Notes under the pieces: model-generated
Databases searched by the model: none
What the model saw: only the letters and a program-made list of their open reading frames with translations
Told to the model about the DNA's origin: nothing
Shown: one piece after another, positions 7,123-15,706 of the stretch
Layout: each line of letters begins with the position of its first letter
Position numbering within the stretch: position 1 is the stretch's first letter
Program-made: the position numbers and the translations under genes
Assembly: GCA_028723545.1 (NCBI GenBank)
Contig: JAQYER010000013.1
Span: 1-26,993, forward strand
Direction of reading: 5' to 3'
Length of the DNA: 26,993 nucleotides
Source: Caryophanales bacterium
GTDB taxonomy: Bacteria; Bacillota_I; Bacilli_A; RFN20; CAG-826

Positions 7123-9741
7123 ATGAATAATAAAATTATTAAAACATTAATGATTGGATTAGCGTCATTATTAGTCGCATCATGTTCTCCATCGTCTTCG
7201 ACTCAAAACGAAGATATTACTTATAATGTATCTTTAAAATATATTAATGGTGAAATTATTAATGATGCTTCTATTTCAATTTTTGACAACGATAATAAAT
7301 TAATTAGTGAAGGAAAAACTTCAATTGCGGGTAATTATAATTTTGATGCAAAAAATGGTAATTATCGTGTTGAAGTAAATGATTTACCTTTGGGTTATTA
7401 TTTAATCGATCAACAATTAGAAATTTCAAATGATAATCCAACATTAGAAATTGTTGCTTCTTCAAAACCAATTACTGGTGAAGTTCCAGAAGGCACTATT
7501 TATAACACAAAAGATTTAATTTATGATTTTGGTTTTGAAAATACTGAAAACAAATATGTCCAATTATCTAAAACATTAGAAAAAAAGAAATTAGTAGTCA
7601 TTAATTTCTGGTACAAAGATTGCTATTGGTGTAATTATGAATTCCCAATTTTAAATCAAGCTTATGAACAATATATGGATGATGTCGAAGTATTCGCATT
7701 ATCAGTTTATGATTCATTATCGACAGTTACTCAATTTCAATCAGACAACGGATTAATTTTTGAAATGGGTCGAGATGATATTAATCTTGATTCAGCTTTT
7801 AATAAATCTGGTTATCCTTATACTGTCTTTGTTGATCGATATGGAAGAATTGATGATATCGAACATGGAGCGATTACTAAATTAGAACAATGGACTAATA
7901 AATTTGACAAATATTTAGCGGATGATTATCTTCCTTCTTCTGGAAGTGGTAGTAGCGAAAACCCTGGTGAAGATGAACCAATTATTCCAGATGTAACAAT
8001 GCCTTCTTCTGAAGAAATTGAATTAGTTATCAATGGTGATGGATTTAATGGTAAATATTATCCAGAAACAAATGAAGAAGACGCAAAATATTCATGGCCA
8101 TTTGTTATTGATAATGAAAAATCCGCAATTAAGCCATCAAATATTAAAATTGATAATTCATATGCAATTGTCTATTTAAAATTCCATTTAGAAAAAGACC
8201 AAGTAATTGCTTTTGATTATTTCTCAAGCACTGAAGAAGGTTATGATAATTTATATGTCTTAATGAATGGTGAAATTATTAACACTATTTCTGGAGTAAG
8301 TACATCTTGGGAAACATCATATGCTTATGTCGCAATCGAAAGCGGTGATTATACCATGGGATTTTGTTATATGAAGGATAGTGAAAATTATGAAGGAGAT
8401 GACACTGTCTATTTACGTAATTTCCGTTATTTAACTTTAAATGATATTACTACTCCAACATATTTAATTCGTCCATGTGCTTATGAAGATATTTCTCGAT
8501 TCACTGAACAATATGAATATTATATTACCCCTGTTTATAATGAATTAGATGGCTATTATCACATCGAAAATGTTAACGGACCACTTTTATTAGCGAATTT
8601 CTTATTCTCATCTCAATTCTCTAATTATTCATTATATGATTACGCAGTAAATAAATATTTTGTTGATATTGATGGTGTTGATTACACAAATGAAGTTATT
8701 TCTTATGCTTCAATTGCAAATTCAACTGATAAAGGATATGTTCCAGTTGACGAAAAAGTTAAACAATTATTAATTACTCTTACATCATATTTATCAATTA
8801 TTACTCATGATGAAGGATTTGTTCCTTATGAACATCAATATCTTGAAACTTGTAATTATATTAATGCTTACGGAACAAACGGAAAAGAATATGAAAATCC
8901 AGTTATTGGATTAACATTTAAAACTGCTATCAAAGCTTCATTAGGAGATCAAAATTTTGCGACATTCACCCATGTTATTATGCCTAGAGGATTATTCTTC
9001 AAATTTACAGCTGGTGAAGCAGGTGTATATCAATTTAACACAAAAGGAAGTAACGAAACTGAATGCTGGATTTATAATGAACAAGAAGAATTAATTCTTG
9101 AAAGTGCAGATATTATTTTACATTCATATATCGCTTCCGAAAAACCTGATCCAAATTTCTATACTTGGGTATATTTAAATCAAGGTGAATCACTTTATAT
9201 CCGCGCAGCATTCTATGATTTATATTTATTTGAAACTCTTCAATTAAATATCGAACTTGTCGGACAAACTTATTCATCATTTGAAGCTTGTTCTCCTGGA
9301 TATTTCACAACTACAGTTGATGAACAAGGAAATATGACATCTACAATTATTTCAACTGGAATCGATGTTTCATTAGGAGATGATGGATATTATCATCAAT
9401 TATTAAGTGATGGAACATTAGGATCAATCATTTATGCTGATTTCGCTAATTTAAATCAATTATTTAATTACACATTACAAGAAATGAATAAATTAGGAGC
9501 GTTCAATCTTAGTGTTGACGAAAATGGAAACGCTGTTGAAAATGGAATCGATTATACTTCAATAGTTAATAAATATATCAATAATCAAATGATTATTGAT
9601 GATGGAGAAACATTTGGTACAATACCGGTTGATCAAACATTAATGTTAATTTTACAAGGATTAATGGATAAATATACTTTCCCAGGAGTTAATAATTCTT
9701 GGTTAAAATTATGTTATTATTTCCATCATTATGGAAAATAA
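7123..9741 (+). CDS. Large surface lipoprotein with thioredoxin-like domain and two copies of a novel module
   Basis: This 872-residue protein is exported and lipid-anchored: a hydrophobic signal sequence ends in the lipobox VASC (Cys21). Residues about 30-110 look like a carboxypeptidase-regulatory/prealbumin-like beta domain (YNVSLKYINGE...). Residues about 130-265 are a TlpA/AhpC-like thioredoxin fold with VVINFWYKDCYWC (Cys167, Cys170) and GYPYTVFVD, the cis-Pro segment. A Ser/Gly-rich linker follows. Residues about 300-440 form a jelly-roll-like domain. A module at about 466-584 and again at 745-872 starts with DGYYH and ends with a W/L-x-x-C-x-Y segment. Another beta domain lies between them. 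The next gene carries a third copy. The thiol domain suggests disulfide handling at the cell surface; the rest may bind glycans or partners. No function is recognised for the module. Confidence 0.85.
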   Translation: MNNKIIKTLMIGLASLLVASCSPSSSTQNEDITYNVSLKYINGEIINDASISIFDNDNKLISEGKTSIAGNYNFDAKNGNYRVEVNDLPLGYYLIDQQLEISNDNPTLEIVASSKPITGEVPEGTIYNTKDLIYDFGFENTENKYVQLSKTLEKKKLVVINFWYKDCYWCNYEFPILNQAYEQYMDDVEVFALSVYDSLSTVTQFQSDNGLIFEMGRDDINLDSAFNKSGYPYTVFVDRYGRIDDIEHGAITKLEQWTNKFDKYLADDYLPSSGSGSSENPGEDEPIIPDVTMPSSEEIELVINGDGFNGKYYPETNEEDAKYSWPFVIDNEKSAIKPSNIKIDNSYAIVYLKFHLEKDQVIAFDYFSSTEEGYDNLYVLMNGEIINTISGVSTSWETSYAYVAIESGDYTMGFCYMKDSENYEGDDTVYLRNFRYLTLNDITTPTYLIRPCAYEDISRFTEQYEYYITPVYNELDGYYHIENVNGPLLLANFLFSSQFSNYSLYDYAVNKYFVDIDGVDYTNEVISYASIANSTDKGYVPVDEKVKQLLITLTSYLSIITHDEGFVPYEHQYLETCNYINAYGTNGKEYENPVIGLTFKTAIKASLGDQNFATFTHVIMPRGLFFKFTAGEAGVYQFNTKGSNETECWIYNEQEELILESADIILHSYIASEKPDPNFYTWVYLNQGESLYIRAAFYDLYLFETLQLNIELVGQTYSSFEACSPGYFTTTVDEQGNMTSTIISTGIDVSLGDDGYYHQLLSDGTLGSIIYADFANLNQLFNYTLQEMNKLGAFNLSVDENGNAVENGIDYTSIVNKYINNQMIIDDGETFGTIPVDQTLMLILQGLMDKYTFPGVNNSWLKLCYYFHHYGK

Positions 9742-9758
9742 ATGAAAGGTGAATTGTT

Positions 9759-11411
9759 ATGAAAAATCTTATTAAATTTAGTTCAATTATCTTGTTATCA
9801 CTCACTTTAGGAGCATGTACTTCTAGTAGTGGAACATCTACTGGCGGTGATATAACAAATACTTCATCCAATACCAATACTGAACCAACATATCATGATG
9901 ATTATTATTCAGTAACTATTTATAATCCAGATGGAAGCCGTTCAAAAGATAATATTACTGTTTTGTGGTGTACTGAACAAAATTGCTTAACTCCAGTTTT
10001 TGCTAACGATTATGGTGTTGCGGAAAAGAATATTCCAGATGATACATATTATGTCCACCTCGAAGGAGTGCCATCACAATACACTTATGATCCAAATGGA
10101 TATGTCGCTACAAGCGAAAATCGCCACATTGATATTCAATTATATGATTTAGAAACACCATATAACGGAAAAGGTCAAGATTATAACCGATACATGATTA
10201 ACGAAGGATCATTTTATCGTGTTAATGTCACTAAAAATAATCAAATAATTTATTATGGATTCAATCCAAAAAATACTGGTGTATACAAAATTGAATCTTA
10301 TGCAACAACTATTTTATCAATGGATGAAGCCGATCCAGCTGTTGGCTTATATGGTACAAACAAACACTATATTCCAAGTGTTCCAGAAAGAGAAGATGAC
10401 AATTCAAAAGATGGTGTCAATTTCTCTTTACAATTTGAAATTGGATTAGATGGCTTTGTTAAAACTGATGAAACCGATGAAAACGGTAATTTAATTCCTC
10501 AAACAGATGCAAATGGCGATTTAGTTCCAGGATGGTCATTTACTTTTGGAATTATTACTTCATCAAAAACAGGAACATGTTCTTATGATATTAAGATTAC
10601 AAGAATCGGTGATTATGAAGAACCAGTTAAACAAGAAATTAATCATATTCACGCGACAACTCCAATTCAAGATGTTGCTATAGATCCAACTGAAAACGAA
10701 CAATTCACACGTGGAAAATTATTAGAAGGTGAAGATGTGGCAGTATTTAATGAAGAAGATGGATTTTATCATTTAAATGATAAAGACGGAATATTAATAT
10801 ACGCAAAATTAGCATCATCAATTGACTTTTTTGAAACTCCAATTTCTCAACTTCCAACCAATATTGGTAAAGATGTATTATTAGTTGATGAAACAACTGA
10901 TTATTATCAATTTGTTTTAGAATATGCTGAATATTGTAATTCCGATGGAGCGTACCCAGTTAACGAAGAAATCAAAGTATTCTTAGATAAATTACAAGCC
11001 GCAAACGGATATTTCTATGGTGATTATGGACAAGTTTCAAGCGCAGTTCCAAATTATCAAAAAGGTAATGAATGGTTATTCGCATGTGGATATTATTTAG
11101 AAGTAGGAACAATTGATAACCCACACAACATTGAAGTTGGTGTTACAACTGTTGCTTTAAAAGAAAATCAAACAATTTATTATGTATTAACAATTAATGA
11201 TTACCTTGAAAATTATGAATCAGTTACTATTTCATCAACTAATGCTTTCGCTAAATTAGTTGATAGTGAAGGAACAGTTTATACATCTGAACAAGGATTT
11301 AGTTATAATGTTTTATTAACTGAAAATGTAAAAATTGTATTCGCTATTTCATATTCTGATGGCCATGCTGGAAATATGGGTATTAGAATTGTTATTAATG
11401 AAGTTGCTTAA
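9759..11411 (+). CDS. Surface lipoprotein sharing the DGYYH module
   Basis: This 550-residue exported lipoprotein has a signal sequence with lipobox LGAC (Cys20) followed by a Ser/Thr/Gly linker. Residues about 48-130 resemble a prealbumin-like beta domain with NPDGS and DDTYYVHLEGVP. Two beta-sandwich regions (about 150-300 and 455-550) flank one copy of the repeated module (about 324-450), which has DGFYH at 334-338, YPVNEEIKVFLDKL and WLFACGYY. This architecture is a shortened version of the preceding protein without the thioredoxin domain. It starts 17 bases after that gene, with AAAGGTG as ribosome binding site, so both are probably one transcript ended by the hairpin at 11428-11464. The function is unknown; a partner or receptor role with its neighbour is inferred. 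Confidence 0.85.
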   Translation: MKNLIKFSSIILLSLTLGACTSSSGTSTGGDITNTSSNTNTEPTYHDDYYSVTIYNPDGSRSKDNITVLWCTEQNCLTPVFANDYGVAEKNIPDDTYYVHLEGVPSQYTYDPNGYVATSENRHIDIQLYDLETPYNGKGQDYNRYMINEGSFYRVNVTKNNQIIYYGFNPKNTGVYKIESYATTILSMDEADPAVGLYGTNKHYIPSVPEREDDNSKDGVNFSLQFEIGLDGFVKTDETDENGNLIPQTDANGDLVPGWSFTFGIITSSKTGTCSYDIKITRIGDYEEPVKQEINHIHATTPIQDVAIDPTENEQFTRGKLLEGEDVAVFNEEDGFYHLNDKDGILIYAKLASSIDFFETPISQLPTNIGKDVLLVDETTDYYQFVLEYAEYCNSDGAYPVNEEIKVFLDKLQAANGYFYGDYGQVSSAVPNYQKGNEWLFACGYYLEVGTIDNPHNIEVGVTTVALKENQTIYYVLTINDYLENYESVTISSTNAFAKLVDSEGTVYTSEQGFSYNVLLTENVKIVFAISYSDGHAGNMGIRIVINEVA

Positions 11412-11427
11412 TTCAAATCAATAAAAC

Positions 11428-11464
11428 AAAAACTCTAACAGGAGCAATCTTGTTAGAGTTTTTT
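11428..11464. terminator. Bidirectional terminator between convergent genes
   Basis: AACTCTAACA (11431-11440) pairs perfectly with TGTTAGAGTT (11451-11460), with A-runs on the left and T-runs on the right. It can stop both the lipoprotein transcript (+) and the redox operon (-), whose last stop codon is only 13 bases away. Confidence 0.88.
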
Positions 11465-11476
11465 GTTTATTTATAA

Positions 11477-12061
11477 TTAGAACAAAGAAGTAACTTCTTG
11501 TGTTAATAATTCACCAGATATTTTACCTTGATGAGTGAAGGCAATTATTCCTTCTTTGTCAACAATAGTGGTAATAGGCCAAACATCTAACCCGCCCATC
11601 TTATTGAAATAAGGATCGTCTTGACTATCTAAACCAAAATGAATAGTGAATTCTGGCCATCTATTTTGAATAAATTCATTGACTTTTTCTTCTTTAAAGC
11701 CTGCTTGATGAATAGCGATTACATATACTTGATCAGAATATTGTTTATATAATTCATCGAATTCTGGTAATTCTTCAATACATGGAGTGCACCAAGTTCC
11801 CCAGAAATTAATTACTGTTACTTTACCGATTTGATGGTTAACTTCGAAGTGACCTTCTTCATTGTTAATTAATTGAATTTCTTGGTTAACACAATTATCG
11901 CCAACTTGATTGCCGTATTGGATATTATCTTTTGGGGTGGAATTATCGAAGAAATTTACATACACTAAAACACCAACTAAAAATAATGAAGAAACCCCAA
12001 TAATAATTGAGTTTTTAATTACATTTTTTGAATTAAGCTTATTTTCATTAATTTTGTTCAT
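11477..12061 (-). CDS. Membrane-anchored TlpA-family thioredoxin-like protein
   Basis: This protein performs thiol-disulfide exchange on the outer face of the membrane. The N-terminus has one membrane segment (about residues 17-37) with no lipobox, then a thioredoxin domain with INFWGTWCTPC (Cys91, Cys94) followed by EELPEFDEL, and the WPITTIVD segment carrying the cis-Pro. At 194 residues the length fits ResA/TlpA-type proteins. Its start overlaps the end of the polyferredoxin gene by 14 bases, indicating translational coupling. It is last in a three-gene operon and probably receives electrons from the upstream membrane proteins. The substrate could be surface proteins such as the CxxC lipoprotein encoded convergently. 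Confidence 0.9.
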   Translation of the reverse strand: MNKINENKLNSKNVIKNSIIIGVSSLFLVGVLVYVNFFDNSTPKDNIQYGNQVGDNCVNQEIQLINNEEGHFEVNHQIGKVTVINFWGTWCTPCIEELPEFDELYKQYSDQVYVIAIHQAGFKEEKVNEFIQNRWPEFTIHFGLDSQDDPYFNKMGGLDVWPITTIVDKEGIIAFTHQGKISGELLTQEVTSLF

Positions 12062-12989
12062 TGTTATTATTGCTTTCTACTTTTTGGTTATTTTCTTCTA
12101 TTTTCTTTTTGTGAAAAGCTTTCACTAAATCTTCCCCTCTAAAAGAAATTGAATGGGTCGCACATACGGATTTACATTCACCACAATTAATGCATTCATG
12201 ATCGCCGACTTTTTTAACATCCATCTTACATACTGAAACACAAGCGTTACAATGGGTACATGTTGATTCATCGATATGAATTCCTAATATTGATAATTTA
12301 TTAAATAATCCATATATCGCACCTAATGGGCAAATAAAACGACAAAATACACGATAAATAAATATTGATGCGACAACTAAAACAACCGCGACAACAAACT
12401 TCCAAGTAAATAATCCGCCAAGCATTTCAAAGAAAGACGCGTTATTTGGGTTAGATAATAATAATATTCCTCCACCAATCGTCCCACTTGGACAAATATA
12501 TTTACAAAAAGATGGAAGTGGTAATTCGTTTTGAGCTAATCCAAAAAATAGTGGAATACCAATAACAAAAACCGATAAAAGGAAATATTTAAAATAAGAT
12601 AAAACATATGTAACTTTGTTCTTTTTTAATTTTGGAGTTTTGATTTTATATAATAAATCTTGAATTAATCCAGTTGGGCATAAATAACCACAAATCATCC
12701 TTCCAAAAATAATTGAATATAAAAGAATAATTCCTAACACAAAAGAAATGGTTTTAGTTTTAGTTTCTGATAAAGCATTTTGTAAAGAACCAATTGGACA
12801 AGCAAGTGTCGCTCCTGGACAAGAATAACAATTTAATCCAGGTCCACAAATACTTTTTAAAGGTCCTTTATAAATATTACCAGTAATATAACCTTTAACA
12901 TTCGAATTAACTAATAACGCTGCATATAATTGGATAATTCGTCTTCTAGAAGGTTTAATTTTTAAGAAGAATTGTTTAATCTTATTCAT
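12048..12989 (-). CDS. Membrane 4Fe-4S polyferredoxin (NapH/YccM-like)
   Basis: This integral membrane iron-sulfur protein probably moves electrons across or along the membrane. After the start come CGPGLNCYSCPG and ACPIGS, then membrane segments alternating with C..xCPxG motifs (CGYLCPTG, CKYICPSG, CRFICPLG). The C-terminal soluble domain has two 4Fe-4S sets, CTHCNACVSVC and CINCGECKSVC, and an Asn-rich tail. A longer frame reaches back to 13073 inside the upstream gene; I prefer ATG 12989, one base after that gene's stop, giving 313 residues that begin MNKIKQFF. The gene overlaps the TlpA gene by 14 bases. This combination with a CD1871A-like protein and TlpA recurs in Clostridia-like genomes. 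The electron donor is not evident here. Confidence 0.9.
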   Translation of the reverse strand: MNKIKQFFLKIKPSRRRIIQLYAALLVNSNVKGYITGNIYKGPLKSICGPGLNCYSCPGATLACPIGSLQNALSETKTKTISFVLGIILLYSIIFGRMICGYLCPTGLIQDLLYKIKTPKLKKNKVTYVLSYFKYFLLSVFVIGIPLFFGLAQNELPLPSFCKYICPSGTIGGGILLLSNPNNASFFEMLGGLFTWKFVVAVVLVVASIFIYRVFCRFICPLGAIYGLFNKLSILGIHIDESTCTHCNACVSVCKMDVKKVGDHECINCGECKSVCATHSISFRGEDLVKAFHKKKIEENNQKVESNNNNEQN

Positions 12990-12990
12990 A

Positions 12991-13755
12991 TTATCCAAGT
13001 CCAATACATTCCGTACAAATGTTTGCAGCTTTATTATATACATCTTGTACTTCTTTATTAAATATACCAACAATAATTAATGTTATTGATAAACAAACAA
13101 AAAATATTTGTGTGCCAATTAAAATATATTTTTCGTATTTGCATGGAACATATTTTTTGTTTTGTTTTTCAACTTCTAATTTCTTAATAATATTAATCGA
13201 TCTCAAATATGAATAATCATTAACATAAATACAAATTAATCCAGAAATTAATGAAATACCAATCCATGGAAGAAAATGGATAAATAAATCAATTATTTGT
13301 GGAGTAGGGGCCTCCATTGAATTTAAATGATTATTTGTAAACATATAAATAAGACATATTAATAAACACGATCCACAAACGACATAATTAATAATCTTAA
13401 TGATTAAGCGTAAAATATGTTCTTTTTTAAAATCTTTGTTTTCTAATAATTGTTTAAAATCGTAATTTTTAATAATTGTTTGATATCTTTCTTTATTAAA
13501 AATCTTAACAAATTGCTTATTTGAAATATTTTTAATTACAACATAAACACCTAAAAAGATAACAATTAAAATAAAGATAATAATTAAAGGAAGTAATTGA
13601 AGTAAATAAGTTGATACAATGTCTTTAGAATACATTGGCAAATTATCTTTATCATAAATGCGGATGGCTTGGAAAATAAATCCTAATCCTAAAAGAATAG
13701 AAATGGTCAAAGCGCAATAAGTTGTAACAATATAAATGTAATCTCTTTTCTTCAT
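12991..13755 (-). CDS. Multi-pass membrane protein ending in a CD1871A-like CxxC tail
   Basis: This 254-residue protein has about four hydrophobic segments with lysine-rich loops and then a C-terminal stretch (about 205-254) made of one membrane segment followed by VYNKAANICTECIGLG. That tail matches the short stand-alone CD1871A-family CxxC membrane proteins (usually about 45 residues) known beside polyferredoxins. Here it appears fused to a larger membrane domain that I do not recognise. It is first in the operon and ends one base before the polyferredoxin start. No Shine-Dalgarno sequence precedes ATG 13755 and the predicted transcript start is very close, so the mRNA may be almost leaderless. 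The inferred role is to pass electrons between the ferredoxin and the outer thiol protein. Confidence 0.75.
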   Translation of the reverse strand: MKKRDYIYIVTTYCALTISILLGLGFIFQAIRIYDKDNLPMYSKDIVSTYLLQLLPLIIIFILIVIFLGVYVVIKNISNKQFVKIFNKERYQTIIKNYDFKQLLENKDFKKEHILRLIIKIINYVVCGSCLLICLIYMFTNNHLNSMEAPTPQIIDLFIHFLPWIGISLISGLICIYVNDYSYLRSINIIKKLEVEKQNKKYVPCKYEKYILIGTQIFFVCLSITLIIVGIFNKEVQDVYNKAANICTECIGLG

Positions 13756-13767
13756 AAGAATAAAATA

Positions 13768-13796
13768 ATAATAATTAATTACAAGTAAACTTACAA
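13768..13796 (-). promoter_or_regulatory. Promoter of the redox operon
   Basis: On the minus strand TTGTAA (13796-13791) and TATTAT (13773-13768) are 17 bases apart. Initiation near 13761 would leave only about six bases before the ATG. The -35 lies inside a direct repeat, ACTTGTAA twice with a 12-base period (plus strand 13779-13786 and 13791-13798), which could bind a regulator. Confidence 0.45.
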
Positions 13797-13852
13797 GTTT
13801 AAATATGAAAAAAATGGTTATTTAAATAGCAAAAATTTTACATAAAAAATTA

Positions 13853-13881
13853 TTTACAACACAAAAATCAAGAATTAAAAT
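13853..13881 (+). promoter_or_regulatory. Promoter of pyrG
   Basis: TTTACA (13853-13858) and TAAAAT (13876-13881) are separated by exactly 17 bases. Initiation near 13886-13888 gives a leader of about 105 bases that includes the hairpin at 13933-13959. Confidence 0.5.
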
Positions 13882-13932
13882 AATCGCATATTTAGATAAT
13901 TGTTAGGAATAATTATCACATTGTTCTAAATT

Positions 13933-13959
13933 AACTCCGTTTCTTTTGCGGAGTTTTTT
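13933..13959 (+). terminator. Terminator hairpin in the pyrG leader (candidate attenuator)
   Basis: AACTCCG (13933-13939) pairs with CGGAGTT (13949-13955) across a 9-base loop and runs into six T residues, with a second T-run soon after. It lies 31 bases before the pyrG start, on the same strand and downstream of the best promoter, so it can act as a conditional terminator. Known Gram-positive pyrG attenuators work by CTP-sensitive G addition at a GGGC start; no such GGG start is seen here, so any mechanism must differ. Confidence 0.7.
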
Positions 13960-13990
13960 CCTCTTTTTAACAAAAGAAAGGATTATAAAT

Positions 13991-15598
13991 ATGAAAAAAT
14001 ATATTTTTGTTACAGGTGGAGTAGTTTCAGGATTGGGAAAAGGAATTACTGCCGCTTCTTTAGGCCGTTTATTAAAATCTCGTGGCTTTAAAGTTGCCGC
14101 TCAAAAACTAGATCCATATATCAATGTTGATCCGGGCACAATGAGTCCATATCAACATGGTGAAGTTTTTGTCACTGATGATGGAGCGGAAACTGATCTT
14201 GATTTAGGCCATTATGAAAGATTTATTAATACTAATTTAACTAAATATTCTAATATTACGACTGGAAAAGTGTTCTGGTCAGTATTAAATAAAGAAAGAA
14301 AAGGAGAATATTTAGGCTCAACTGTTCAATATATTCCTCATATCACTAATGAAATTAAAGATTTCATTTATCGGGCTGGAGAAGCAAAAAACGCTGATAT
14401 TATTATTAGTGAAATTGGTGGCACGATTGGTGATTTAGAATCGCAAGTATTTATTGAAGCAATAAGACAAATATCGTTAGAAGTAGGAAGAGAAAATTGT
14501 TTATTTATCCATGTTACTCTCGTCCCATTTTTAAGTGGTAGTGATGAACATAAATCTAAACCTACTCAACATTCAGTGAAAGAGTTACAAGGGCTAGGAA
14601 TTAATCCAAATATTATCGTTTTAAGATGTGATGAGCCATTAGAAGAAAATATCTTTAATAAAATCGCTTTGTTTTGCAATGTTAAACGTGATTGTGTTAT
14701 TGAAAACCGAACAATTTCTAATTTATATGAAGTTCCATTAATGCTCGAACAAATGCATTTTTCTGAAATTGTTTTAAGAGAATTAGGTATTTCTAATTAC
14801 CCAGAAGCCAATTTAGATAATTGGAAAATAATGGTCGAAAAATCAAAACATTTAACAAAAGAAGTAAATATTGGTTTAGTTGGTAAATATGTTGCTTTAC
14901 ACGATGCATATTTATCGGTCGCAGAAGCATTAAGACACGCTGGAATTTGGAATGAAGCTAAAGTAAATATTTCTTGGATTGACAGTGAAACAATCAATGA
15001 AAATAACGTCGATCAAATATTGTCCAAAATTGACGGAATTATCGTTCCTGGAGGATTCGGTTCAAGAGGTATAGAAGGAATGATTTTAACTGCTAGATAC
15101 GCGAGAGAAAACAATATTCCTTATTTAGGAATATGTTTAGGAATGCAAATTGCTGTTATCGAATACGCAAGAAATGTTTTAAAATTTGAAGACGCTAATT
15201 CAAATGAATTTGATACAAATAGCAAACATAAAGTTATTGACTTTCTACCAGATCAAAACGATTCAATCAATAAAGGTGGAACGCTTCGTTTAGGGTCTTA
15301 TCCATGTCTTATTAATGAAAATACAAAATTGTATGAATGCTACAAAGAAAAAGAAATTCAAGAAAGACATCGTCATCGTTATGAATTCAATAATGATTTT
15401 AAAGAAGATTTCATTAATAATGGATTAGTTATCGGAGGCACTTCTCCTGATGGATATATCGTAGAAACAATTGAAAATCCAAAATGTGATTTCTTTGTCG
15501 GTGTTCAATTCCATCCTGAATTTAAATCTCGCCCAAATAAACCACATCCTTTATTTTTAGGATTAATCAAATATTCATTAATTAATAAAAACAAATAG
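13991..15598 (+). CDS. pyrG: CTP synthase
   Basis: This enzyme makes CTP from UTP, ATP and glutamine, the last step of pyrimidine nucleotide synthesis. The N-terminal synthetase domain starts with KYIFVTGGVVSGLGKG and contains GTIGDLES and GSDEHKSKPTQHSV. The C-terminal glutamine amidotransferase domain has GGFGSRG, the nucleophile segment GICLGMQ (Cys382) and FHPEF with the catalytic His and Glu. At 535 residues the length is standard. An upstream in-frame ATG at 13946 would add 15 odd residues encoded by the leader hairpin; ATG 13991 has AAAGGA eight bases before it and gives the canonical N-terminus. The leader hairpin implies attenuation control. Confidence 0.98.
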   Translation: MKKYIFVTGGVVSGLGKGITAASLGRLLKSRGFKVAAQKLDPYINVDPGTMSPYQHGEVFVTDDGAETDLDLGHYERFINTNLTKYSNITTGKVFWSVLNKERKGEYLGSTVQYIPHITNEIKDFIYRAGEAKNADIIISEIGGTIGDLESQVFIEAIRQISLEVGRENCLFIHVTLVPFLSGSDEHKSKPTQHSVKELQGLGINPNIIVLRCDEPLEENIFNKIALFCNVKRDCVIENRTISNLYEVPLMLEQMHFSEIVLRELGISNYPEANLDNWKIMVEKSKHLTKEVNIGLVGKYVALHDAYLSVAEALRHAGIWNEAKVNISWIDSETINENNVDQILSKIDGIIVPGGFGSRGIEGMILTARYARENNIPYLGICLGMQIAVIEYARNVLKFEDANSNEFDTNSKHKVIDFLPDQNDSINKGGTLRLGSYPCLINENTKLYECYKEKEIQERHRHRYEFNNDFKEDFINNGLVIGGTSPDGYIVETIENPKCDFFVGVQFHPEFKSRPNKPHPLFLGLIKYSLINKNK

Positions 15599-15629
15599 TT
15601 ATTATTAAGCACCAATAATAACAATAAGA

Positions 15630-15658
15630 AAGATCAAACTAATGTTTGTTCTTTTTTT
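15630..15658 (+). terminator. Rho-independent terminator after pyrG
   Basis: AAGATCAAAC (15630-15639) pairs with GTTTGTTCTT (15644-15653) with one mismatch and a 4-base loop, followed by seven T residues in all. Confidence 0.8.
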
Positions 15659-15671
15659 AATATATTTATGG

Positions 15672-15677
15672 TATATT
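15672..15677 (+). promoter_or_regulatory. Extended -10 element of the metalloprotease gene
   Basis: TATATT (15672-15677) is preceded by TG at 15669-15670. No good -35 is seen and the spacer would overlap the pyrG terminator. The implied leader is about 23 bases and carries a perfect AGGAGG site before ATG 15707. Confidence 0.4.
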
Positions 15678-15706
15678 AACTAGGATTAAAAAAGAGGAGG
15701 AAAATT

